This document shows, in pieces, positions 25,407 through 36,433 of a stretch of DNA of 64,000 nt. The DNA is from Lepiota brunneoincarnata (taxonomy: Eukaryota; Basidiomycota; Agaricomycetes; Agaricales; Agaricaceae). Made by a program: the position numbers and the translations under genes. The notes below the pieces were generated by a model. It saw only the letters and a program-made list of their open reading frames with translations. It did no database searches and was not told where the DNA came from. The stretch lies in assembly GCA_023014365.1 (NCBI GenBank), contig JAEBUN010000004.1:2232001-2296000 (forward strand), in the 5' to 3' direction. The first letter of the stretch is position 1, and each line of letters starts with the position of its first letter.

Positions 25407-27312
25407 ATGGCCCAAGCTGACTTTCTATACGGCAAGAAACGAGACTGGGAGCTCGACACAGCAGACGCTGATATTGGTCTCAAGTCTGTTCCAGAGAGGT
25501 CAGTGGCTCTCCTGTTGTCGCCGCCATGCCGTCGCTTATACCAGTTGCAATTCATTCAGTCTTGTGATCTTGCAGTCATTGCGTCAATGTAAGCACACAC
25601 CTCACAACCAATGATTGGTGCTCACAGTCACTTAGCCAGAGACAAATGGATTTCGCGTACCTTTCCCAAGTTCACCAGCAAGGCCCGGGGTGCGAAGGCC
25701 CCTGAACCACCGCCCCCCCACACAATTCAGTGGAAGGGGAAATGCGATCTCGTCGTCGGCCCACACACATTTCATGACACTGTGTTTTACGAAGTTCACT
25801 ACATGCAAACATCATCAGTCACTCCAACTTTACAACAACCGTCTACCTCGACGCCAACAACAAATCCATATGCATCGTACTACGGTGTCGCGACTCAAGG
25901 TGCACAGACGCCGGCCACGACTGCCGCGGTTTCCTCACCTTCTTCAACGCACCCAGAGGATCAAAGCCTCACCCAGATTAAGCTGGCCCTGGGAGGGGGA
26001 ATGGAGTACACAATCACGTCGGACCTCGTCGCAAGAATCCACCGCGAGGCATCCGTCAACCCCATCTTTGCTTCCAAGTTTCGACTGGCCGTGGATCCTG
26101 GGGCCACGCAAGAGCAGATAAGAAATTTTGCATTTGCTCTCCCACATCTTCCCGGTGTCAGAGTTTCTGGAATCCCAACCTCTCTCACCTTGACCACCGA
26201 AACCGTTCATCTACCACCCATTCGAGAGTGGGATCTCGTCGTCGAGTTCAGCGAAACACCAACAGAGCGCTGGTTGATACCCAGGGGGACCCTTGCGTCA
26301 TGTTCACGCTTGGTGAACAGGAATGAAGCTGGCCTACCTGATGTTCGCCTCACCCTCCGCCTTCCTCTTCCGGAAATCGAAACGGCCGTAAATGCGAATG
26401 AACCCAAAACTGGGGCTACATCGTCGGAGACAAGTCATGCTATCAAATACACACTGCGCAAGGCCCCGTCTAGTGTTTATGATTTGATTTTGAGTTGGAT
26501 AGGCGGAGACAAAAAAAACGAGGAGAATGCTGCGGCTTTGGCTAAACTAGTGAGTGATTGCAGGTTTCCTTTCTCTATTTGTATTCACTTCACCATAAGC
26601 CGGTTAGACGAAAAGTTTTTCTCAGTCACCGGCTCACCCAGGGGTCTCTATTGTCCCAGCTGCAAGCTGTAAGTTTATTGATTGCCCTTCCCTGGGATTT
26701 CCTGGCAACCTCCATCCCTCCAGGCACAGACACCCAATTATACCATGAAACCACTCAAGCAAGGTCCTACTAACCCTCCCCGCCCGAGGCGCAGACAGGC
26801 ACAAAAACCTAAAACCTCCGGTTCAGAAAAAATCACCGCCAGCGCCAACAGAAGCCGCAGCCTCCACCGTCACCCCTCCCACAGACGGGACCAAGCCAAA
26901 AGAGTCAAAACGCCGGCGATACCAGTCAACATCAAAACCCACCCCTGCCCCAATCAGATGTCTCGTTTGTTTCCAGACAGATGTTCCACTCATGATGGGT
27001 GGACGTGAGTCCTTCATAACATACCCTTTAGTGCCGTATTGATGTTCCTCGTTATTCATAGGATATTGTCGGGAGTGCGTTGATGCAGGCAAAGCCAATG
27101 TTGCCATCCCCCAATTACCCCGAGGATCACAAACGTATACGTTCACCCCCTACGCTCTTTCAACCACAGTGGCTACGAGTGCGGGTTCTCAACAAATGGC
27201 AAATAAGGCTACTCCAGCCACTTTGCCAGATGATTTAACCACCATTCAACCTCCTTCTGCGTCTCATTCCACATCGGGTGGTGCAGCCTCAACATCTTCT
27301 CACAACTCCTAG
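25407..27312 (+). CDS. unknown protein with C-terminal CxxC...CxxC motif
   Basis: Exons: 25407-25588, 25628-26549, 26600-26668, 26724-26763, 26843-27004, 27062-27312; 1626 nt, 541 aa, all phases fit. The ATG before AQADFLYGKKRDWELD has a good context; an in-frame ATG at 25299 would add 36 unconvincing residues. The N-terminal half includes ARDKWISRTFPKF, CDLVVGPHTFHD and REWDLVVEFSETPTERWL, which look like a folded domain. A lysine-rich low-complexity part with a KESKRRR basic patch follows. Near the end IRCLVCFQTDVPLMMGGRYC continues to RECVDAGKAN, giving C-x2-C...C-x2-C spacing as in a small zinc knuckle. I do not recognise the family. Probably nuclear, by inference only. Confidence 0.7.
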
Positions 27313-27520
27313 TGATATATGACTATTTCTCGGTAGTCCTTAATTTCGTTTGTAGGCGTATATCCCGGAGTGTAAGTATACAACTATTCCGGACCACCTG
27401 AGAAACCATACAATAGGGATAAGTTAGAAAGAGCGTAGAGGTTCTTAGATATCAACAAAGTGTGGGAGAAAGTCGGGGAAAACCAACGAAAAAAGTGAAC
27501 GAATAGATAAAAACTCAAGA

Positions 27521-30500
27521 CTATGTCAGAAGATTGACAGACCAGCCTAGCCACCAGGCAGCGACCCCTAATTCCATGAACACAATCCCAAACTCGACTA
27601 ACACTGCCCACCACTGGATGAAAATTCCAATCCAGAAAAACGGAAGTACGGTATACCGAATCCCATCATATGGGATTAGCTGCAGTTTGAAATGCATCGA
27701 CGAGGAGATTGCAGCTCGTACTTGAAGAATGTTGACAAGTATCGAGGCAAGAAAGAAAATCATGAGGCAGAGCCAATGCCGAGGGGACCGTTTTGGAAAC
27801 ACTCTGATATGGTAACGTTTAGTTTCGCCAGTGAACTCGTTGCGATATAGAGGGATGATGAGAAAATCCCGGATGTCTTCGCCGATGGTTTTACCATATG
27901 TCCGCCAGAAAGGTGTTACGGTATCCAGGAGGAATGTGAGTGCGTCCATACCCCACTCCCAAATTTGTTGATAATGATCCCTATACCCTTCTTCCAAGGC
28001 TACCGCCTGTGAGAGCTAATGGTATGGTATGAGATCTGTGAGCTCGTCGAGTAAGTTATGGCATTGATATAGACCTCACCTCGGGATACACCGCAGATGT
28101 CAATGACACTGTTTTGTTATAGTCATCCTTGACTCCCTTGTGCACCTTCTGAACATCACGAAGCACACTCTCTACTTTGAGCGACTTTCCGGCAAGATCT
28201 TCTTTCCGCTCCTCCAAAATTGACAGATTTCGTATGAGAGAGGTAACTTGATCATCCAAGACGCTCTCGTAATCGCTCGTCCTATGCGATTCCGAGGCAA
28301 GAAATGCAGCAAAGACCTCCCGCTGACGAATCAATCGCTGGTGAATATCTTCGACGACCCTCCAACCCTTCAAGCGCCGAGTTGAACTCGTCAGAGCTGC
28401 TGGATCCTGGCCGAACGATTCTACCAACTCCTTTGGCAGTGTTTGGTACTCCCTCCCGAGCATGGTCATCGCTGTGCGCTGGACCGTGTCATAATCCTTC
28501 ACACTGATAGAAATCCGTTTGAGGAGCTGTCGTATCCGCTGATTACGAGTCAATAAATCTTCCAACAGACTACAGAAATGTCAGATTGAAGGTGGTACAG
28601 TGAAAAATAGGCCTACGCTGTTTTAGCCTCATATTCCTGACGCAACGCCTCTTCGTTCCGGGCCTCCTCCTCGGGTGGTGGGGGGAGCCGCGACAAAGAC
28701 GGTGATACGAACCAGCGATTTGCTCCAGAAACAAGGTTCGTTTGTGACTTCGCAAAGGGCCAATTTTTTTGCTCTGGAAGATGATCATCACTCTCCGGAG
28801 TGTCTGGCAGAGGCAAAATGGGTTTGAGCACGCTCTCCCCCATGTCTGGTCCAACAATGGCCGCTCTGTTGCGCACGACTCCAAGGTCAGTCGTCAGACG
28901 CTGATTGCTGTTGATCAACTTCGTGGGGACTTGTTTCCGCTGTCATTTTGGGTCTCGCAACACCTTCTGCGCCACTGCCGGTGTGCTCGCGTGGGGGAGT
29001 CCAGCTTGCAACTCCCATTTGTCCTTGCTGCTTAACAGAAGAAATCGGTGATAGAAAGGGGCTGGAGGCACCACTGACAAGACTGCTAAGACCAGATTCT
29101 CCACTTCGCCTTGACTCGACATCGAATGAGCTCCGGGATTGCACCTTGCCATCTAATGGCACTTGTCCATTCTTCGGCGCAAGCTGTTCATCGGAGAGTG
29201 GGCGACAAATAGAAATGCGCGGCGAGTAATCCTCGTAATTGGGCTCCATGGTTTTGGCGGAGGTTTGGGCACGTATAAACTCCTCCATTATTCGAGCTGA
29301 AAGATACCGGCGTGGAAGCAATCTTTCTCTCCGGGGAAGGTGTTTCAACCAAGTTAATGGTTCAGCATCTTCCAGCTCCTGACGCGTCGTTTCACTCCGC
29401 GAACCGTACCATCGGGTGATTATAGCTAAATTCAGTGGTGTAGTGCTGTTATCTAAAGATTCTTGTGTGAGATTGTACCTCCGCTGCAACTGATCGGAAG
29501 TTATTGCTGCTTTTCGGATCGTTTGTGAGGATGCTGAAGCTCGCAGTTTGCTGAGCCTCTCTGCTCGGACGAGTGTCAAACATAATCAAAATATGATTAC
29601 TTGTCGCACCTCGATGGGATTTCTCTTGTTGATCCTGCATCATTTCTAATGGAGGCAACCTCGCCTTATCCCTTTTACGAACAGATATTGCCCACTTCTT
29701 GTCGGACTTCTCTTCATCGTACGTCGAGCCACCCCAGTCAAGTGTCAAGCCATTATCCAGAGAACAGGGGACGGGATGCTGCGTTTCATGTTGTGCTGGA
29801 CGCCTGGTTGAAGGGCTGAAGTCGATATCAGATGATGTGCCTGTACTGGTCTTGCGCAGAGGTGTTGAGAACGGGGATGAAGGAGTGGGTGACGACAATG
29901 TATAGGTGTGTGATGTGGGTGATTTTGTGGCTCTGGGAGGGGGAGATGCGTGAGGCGAAGGCGGTCCATGAATCTCGGAGCCGAGTTGTTGGTTAGCCTT
30001 CACCTTGGCTTCTCGCCGTGCCTTCAGCCTGAGAGCCCGCTGAACATCTTGCAAAATTCTGGGATCTGTCAATACAAACTAAGACGTTAGTCCACTCTCT
30101 AAAACGTGAGATCATGCCTTCGTGTGCTGTACTTTGTGAGACAGCTGGTCCCGTTATACGCGAACAGCAACTTACAGAGGTCATACTCATCTGAAAATAC
30201 GCTCGCTTCGTTGACCCCGTTGTTTATGTCTGGTACACTTCGAAGATTTTGTGGTAGGTAATCATCCACTCCAATGAGCAGAGGAGATCTTCGTGTCCGG
30301 GACTTGAAATCAGAGCCAAGGTTTAGTCCGTCGTTCGGGTCTGGCCGGCGCCGATCCTGCCCAGGCGCTCTTTGTGGGTTCAAAGGAGACCCGTGCCGCA
30401 AAGGAGGGTTAACGTGTTGGTTCCCATGCATCACAGGTACTTCGCCGGAGTAAGGCCGTCGACGGGTTGGGCTAGGACTCTCTGGAAAGTAAATCCGGGG

Positions 30501-30572
30501 TAGATGTGAATGTGCGTGCTTGAGAGGTGTGCTGGATATATCGTCCAAAGCTCTTGATCCGGAAGGCTTCAT
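27521..30572 (-). CDS. unknown 923-aa protein with C-terminal membrane segments (one apparent +1)
   Basis: Exons (minus): 30572-30176, 30065-29610, 29560-28617, 28569-28080, 28006-27521. The sum is 2773 nt, one over a multiple of three; the extra base fits GGGG 28925-28928, after which ETSPTKLINSNQRLTTDLGV reads through. The N-terminal 500 residues are Ser/Pro/Arg-rich and disordered. LEDLLTRNQRIRQLLKRIS begins a long helical, coiled-coil-like region (about 630-790). The last 160 residues hold HWLCLMIFFLASILVNILQV and two further hydrophobic stretches (VLPFFWIGIFIQWWAVLVEF; FMELGVAAWWLGW). That plan (disordered head, coiled coil, membrane tail) suggests an anchored scaffold. Function unknown. 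Confidence 0.7.
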
Positions 30573-30720
30573 CTATCCTCTTGCAAAAGGATAAGTTGAT
30601 CGTCCCCTTTTGAGGCCTTGTGAGTGGTGCAGTCAGAGGAAATCTAACGTGGATTGAGAGGAGTCGCGCAGCCAATATAACATTCACGTGATTTCAAGTA
30701 GCTAGTACAGGAAGGCCTTT

Positions 30721-31761
30721 CTATCGATATCGAGGCATGCGCTTACCAGCATTTCGACTCTTGCCAATCAAAAGGCGTACGAACATGAAGGCTGTCAGCC
30801 CAGAGAGTGCATACCTGGTGCCGCCATTTAGGTGGATAAAAAGATACGACAGAAGTCTACATACCATGTTATTACATATGAGAGGTGTGAGTTCCTTAGA
30901 TCCACGGTCGGAGGTCGGCCAACCGGGATGCCTTTCTCAACCCGGGAAATTGCTTCGCCAGCGTGACCCTCTGTGTAACTTGGGTATTGGAATAGCCAAG
31001 TAGTATATCTGGACAAATCTCTCACCAAAAATCTGTTCGACAAATACTGGTTGGACGCCGGCTTCTTCACCGCCTGCACACTCTGCCATGGCTTCCGCGT
31101 CTGCCCAATACCATTTTCCCTTCTCGGGGTCATTATCCGGCGTAAACATATTCCTCGGTTGAGACGTCCTCAACATACCGACAATTTCGACCTCGCAATC
31201 GTCCCTAAGATGAACACCGGCATCGAGATGGTCCTTTGAGACGAAACCGCGGTCGACCAGGATCGAGGACCCATTCTCCCGCACCAGCGGTGTGACAACA
31301 TGACCCCCGTGAACACCTTCGCGGACACGCGGTTCGATAATCATGGTGTGCGCATGATCCCACCTTCCCTTTAGCGCAACTTTTCGAAATACAAATTCAG
31401 GAATGGCTGAAAGGCTAATTTCGTCAGAGCGAGAGTTTTGTACGGAGTGAGGCACATACTTAATCTTACTAGGTAGTGTGAGGGGAAGTAATTGCAGCTT
31501 TTCTTCGAGCTCGTCAATGAGATCAACTTTCCACTTCAATCGTTTTAGTTGCCACGTCCCGAGCGCGAAGGTAAAGATTGGGATAATTCCGACTATGACC
31601 ATGGTCGGAGTGATCCATGACTCCTTCCTAGGCTTGTAGATGGTCGGGACTTGGGGTTTTTGTCGCCACCATAGTGTACGCCTTGTTTTTTGGAGACTCT
31701 GGAACCTGTGCTGCAATAAGGATTGTGGGCGCAATTGAGAGAGACATCTAAAGGAGAGCAT
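30721..31761 (-). CDS. SURF1: SURF1/Shy1 cytochrome c oxidase assembly factor
   Basis: SURF1 assists heme a insertion and Cox1 maturation in the inner mitochondrial membrane. Exons (minus): 31761-31026, 30970-30865, 30814-30721; 936 nt, 311 aa. I start at MLSFRCLSQLRPQSLLQHRF, an Arg-rich presequence; an in-frame ATG at 31860 would add 33 residues. Two membrane helices flank the domain: ITPTMVIVGIIPIFTFALGT followed by WQLKRLKWK, and WYALSGLTAFMFVRLL at the end. Family motifs include the RKVALKGRWDH strand, GGHVVTPLVRENGSSILVDR with GFVS, and NSHLSYVITWY. Head to head with Sla2 (202 bases between ATGs). Confidence 0.93.
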
Positions 31762-31963
31762 GCGGGGCTCATTGCGGCCCCTTCGGGAGCCATCAACAAT
31801 TGTCCGATTTTCGCACGGCCCCGTAACTGACCCAAGTGCCCACTTGCGCAGCCCTGCCATCTAGCCTTCCCCCACTTGCATAAAGCACTGTTCGCCAGAG
31901 GTACTAAGGAAATTATCCACTATCTGAGATATGTACGGACTACCCCGTGTTATCACCAATTTC

Positions 31964-34900
31964 ATGCCCCTGATCACTGGTCACCATGACATAGGTTCGG
32001 GGGTAATCGAGGCCGACACGGATTCGACGTTGATGAGGAGGTGCACTATCCCACACGGCCTGTAGATAAAGATAAGGCAGAGCAGGAACTCGTCGTTAAC
32101 ATCAAGAAAGCGACAAGCCCTGAGGAGACTGCGCCAAAACAGAAACACGTCCGAAGTGAGCTGGACCCAATCCACTGTCTCCGTCGTTCCCTCTCATACC
32201 CAGCTAGAATGTATCGTATACACTTGGGATTACCACTCTTCGATATCATTTTGGAGTGGTTTACGCGTGCAGCCAATCCTTGCAGATGAAGTCCAGACCT
32301 TTAAGGCCCTGATCATGGTCCATAAGGTTCTGCAGGAAGGGCACCCTACTGTGAGCCTCGTTATCCCTTTATCTGTCCCTTTGGTATCAATAAATTTGCA
32401 AGGCAATAAAAGAAGCTCACGGGCAAACCGCATGGCTTGAAACCTGCGCTAGGACAGTAGGAGGTGACGGTATGCGAGGTGAGCACTTCACTGCACAATA
32501 TCTGCCCCTTCCTCAATAGCATCAGGTTATGGCCCACTTATCAAGACGTATGTGCAGTTCCTTCTAGCGAAGCTCAGATTTCATCGATTGCGCCCTGAAT
32601 TCAACGGGCTGTTTGAGTACGAGGAATATGTGACATTGAAGGGCATAGATGATCCTAATGAAGGGTGAGTCGACTGTTTCAAAGACTCTAACAAGGGACT
32701 GACATTACGTGCCAGCTATGAAACCATTTCTGACCTGATGAACCTGCAAGATCAAATCGAATCATTCCAAAAGATGGTGTTCTCGCACTTCAGATATTCC
32801 ACCAACAACGAATGCCGCATATCTGCCTTAGTACCCCTGGTCAAAGAGAGCTGGGGTATCTACAGGTTCATTACAAGCATGCTGCGTGCTATGTATCGTA
32901 GTACGTATTTCTTTTTACCCGTATCCTTCTCCTGACAGTGGTGCAAAGGGACGAATGAGGTCGATGTCTTGGAACCTCTTAAAGAACGCTATGGTGCTCA
33001 ACACTATAGTCTCCGTAAATTCTATTACGAATGCTCTAACCTGAAATACTTGACTGGCCTCATCAACGTACCAAAGCTTGGGCATGTAAGAGTCACCATA
33101 TTTTTCTTTTCTTTTCTTTGTCCATTCACAGGGCTGGTGTAGGAACCCCCTAATCTGATGGATTCTGGAGATGCTCCAGACTTACCCGCGAGGCCTCAGC
33201 AGGGCAAAGCACCCCCAGCTCCTACCACACCAACACCTACTGCGGCTGAAATCGACGAGCAGGCCCGTATTCTCAAGCAATACGAAGATCAGCAGGCCGC
33301 GCTACGGGCCGCTCGTGAAGATGAAGAACGACGCCGACAGGAAGCAGAGCTGGCTCAGCAGCGAGAATTCGAACGGAGACAGCATGAACAAGAGGAAGCT
33401 CAGCGGCGCGCTCAGGAACAGTTACTGCAAGCTCAACTGCACCAACAACAATTTGCCCAAAACCAGGAGGCCTTGCAGTTGCAACAAGAGATTCTTGCAA
33501 TGCGAGGGCAGTACGAACGAGATCAAATTTTCTTGGAGCAGTACGACCGTGTAAGTAAACCCAAGAGAGGAATGACGACATGTCCCTGACACAACATTTA
33601 GCGAGTGAAAGCACTGGAAGCCGAACTTGGCTCAGTAACGGCCAACGTCAACTCCCAGATTGCGTCCAAGGACGAATTAATAAAGCAACTTCAAGACCAA
33701 GTCACCTTGTGGCGAAACAAATACGAGGCACTTGCCAAGCTCTACAGTCAACTCCGCACTGAACATCTGGATATGCTCTCCAAATTCAAAAACTTGCAGC
33801 TTAGAGCCAACTCTGCCCAAGAAGCCAATGATCGCGTGGAAAAAATGGAACGCGACCTCAAGGCCAAGAATCTTGAACTGGCTGATATGTTACGCGAGCG
33901 CGATCGTGCTCGGTTTGAAGTTGATCGTCAAAAGTCGTCGCACAAGGAAGAAATGGAGCGTGTACGCAGGGAACTGAACTTCGCCAATGAACGTGCCGAG
34001 GATTCCTCTCGCACGAAAAACCAGGAGGTATCGAGTGTCATGTCGAAATACAACAGGCAGTTGTCAGAGCTTGAGGATTCTCTCAGGGTAGGCCTCCATG
34101 TTAGACATCATCCGTGAAAGGCTGTATTCTGACCCGCTCGCGATGCTATTAGGCTAAACAAGTGCAGATCGACGAGCTGCTTACCAAGTTAGACCATGCT
34201 AACGGCAACTTGGAGCGCCTGCGAGAGGAAAAGGATGCGGAAATCCAGATCCTGCAAGAGGGTATGGATACTACTATTCAGCAGTTGTCAGAAACCCAAG
34301 CGGTGTGTCGCCTCTGAGTTCAGTACACAGACCATTCCTAATTTATATCCAGAACCAAGGCCTGGTGGATGAAACAACAAATGCCCAGATCGACACTTTG
34401 ATCTTGGACAACCGTAAGAAGCTGAATCAAATTATTGGTATATAGTTTCCTCCCTCGATCTTTGATTATAGTGCGGCTTACAGTGTCCCGTAGACTCTAT
34501 TCTACAGGCCTGTGTACAGAAGGTGGACGACGCTATCTACGAGCTTGAATCCCCTTCACAGGCTGGTAACCTCAACTCGACCCCAGAGTATACGCTCTCC
34601 ATGATTGAGAAGGCAGTCAACAACGCGACTGAATTTGCGACGATCTATAACCTCTACCTTGGCGGCGAAGTTGGCGGTGATTATGTTGAGGTCATCAAGT
34701 CTGCCAACGAGTTCGGCCAGTCAATATCCGATGTCCTGACCAATACCAAGGGCATTACTCGCTTGGCTAGTGACGACGACGCAGTCGACAGGATTATTAA
34801 TACCGCCAAAGCCGCCGGAGATGTCTCCCTGAGGTTCTTTGATAATTTGCAGTCGTACAGACTTGACCTGCTGCAACCTACTCAGCGCAAGGAGGTTCCT

Positions 34901-35731
34901 ACTCGAAATAATAGCCAAGCACGAGCTGCTCTCACGAAACTCTCTGAGACGGTTGATACTCTGGTCTCAAAGGGGGCGAAGGGTGGTGCTCTGGCTCATG
35001 CCAATGGTGATATCGGTGATATCGTTGAACAAGAGATGTTGGGCGCCGCCAAGGCGATTGAGGCAGCCACCGAACGCTTGCAGCAACTCATGAATAGGCC
35101 ACGCGACTCGTCGCGCTTCAGTGCTGTCGATCTTCAAGTTCATGATTCCATTCTCGCTTCCGCTATGGCTATCACTAACGCCATCGCTCGGCTCATCAAA
35201 GCTGCTACAGAGTCGCAACAAGAAATCGTTGCCCAAGGCAAGGGTTCTAGCACTACACAGCAGTTTTACAAACGCAACAATCGCTGGACGGAGGGACTTA
35301 TTTCAGCTGCGAAGGCTGTGGCGTTTGCCACTAACCTGCTAATCGAAAGCGCTGATGGTGTTTTATCCGGAACCCACTCCCTCGAGCAGCTTATCGTCGC
35401 TTCGAACGAAGTGGCAGGCGCTACAGCACAGCTTGTCGCGGCGTCCCGTGTCAAAGCGAATCTCATGTCCAAGTCCCAAGAACGACTCGAAGCCGCAGCC
35501 AAAGCGGTCACGGCAGCCTGTAAAGCACTCGTCAAGCAAGTCAAGGCGGTATCCGCGCGGGAGATCGAGGAAGAGGAGGTGGATTACAAGAATATGGCAG
35601 TGTTGGAATACAAGAAGCGGGAGATGGAGCAGCAAGTGGAGATTCTCAAGTTGGAGAAGGACTTGGGGGCCGCGAGACACCGGTTGGGTGCTATGCGCCG
35701 CGCAGGGTATCATACCGAGGAAACGGAGTAA
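31964..35731 (+). CDS. SLA2: Sla2/End4 (HIP1R) endocytic adaptor
   Basis: Sla2 links PIP2 membranes and clathrin to actin at endocytic sites. Exons: 31964-31994, 32066-32155, 32208-32350, 32403-32478, 32526-32664, 32716-32900, 32949-33085, 33143-33550, 33602-34087, 34153-34302, 34353-34437, 34494-35731; 3168 nt, 1055 aa. The ANTH domain starts at about residue 10 (NIKKATSPEETAPKQKHVRK, CIVYTWDYHSS, TFKALIMVHKVLQEGHP). A Pro-rich linker, then a long coiled coil (about 360-630; many ER/QE heptads). The last 390 residues are the I/LWEQ talin-like actin-binding module, with YKRNNRWTEGLISAAKAVA. The first exon is less sure: an in-frame ATG at 31931 would add 11 residues. Confidence 0.95.
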
Positions 35732-36433
35732 GCGGCGGGTTGTATTGGGTTCAGGGATTACCCGACTGCTCTTTTTTCTTTTCTTTTGTTTTTGTTGGAA
35801 CGCAGCGTTTGTACATATTTCCCCTCCCGTGATTCTAATCCACACCCTGGACACACGCCACCCTGGCTTACGGTCAGATTCCAAGTCATATTCTGCCCTC
35901 GTTCGACGTCGGAAAGACTGAAAATAGTTGTTATGAGCGTCGATCATGATCGTGCGCTCAAGAGCCAACTGACAAGTACTAATTAACGATCGGCGCCCTG
36001 ATGGAGGAGCTGATTCGACTGATACCCACCGACACTCTCGCTCTATTTTGAAACAATTTAACTATCTATAAGATGTATTTACTGCTATCTACTTGTTCTG
36101 GTTACCTCCAGAACGAAGAATGAAGTGATTGGCTGCAATAACCGGCCAGGTGGAACAAGGGGATGGACATACATGAGAATCACTAATAAACAACCTAAAA
36201 TGGATGGTACGAACGACATAATTAACAGGTCACCCGTCATAAAGTGAAGTGAATCCATATGAAACCGAAGTGGTATATTTTAGCGGGAAAATGTAATAAA
36301 GGAATGGAGGGGAAATAAATTTAGGTAATAAGAAAACAGGCGCAAGTTAAAAGAGGGGTTTGGAAAATGATCAACCAAGAGGATGGGAAATGGACGGGGA
36401 AAGGAAGCGTAGGCCCAAAGGATAGGGACCACA
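35732..36433. other. intergenic between convergent genes
   Basis: About 700 bases holding the 3' UTRs of Sla2 and the Ser/Pro-rich gene. Pyrimidine-rich just after the Sla2 stop, then AT-rich (36040-36330). A small frame on the minus strand at 35363-35968 overlaps Sla2 antisense and has no support. Nothing else recognised. Confidence 0.6.
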
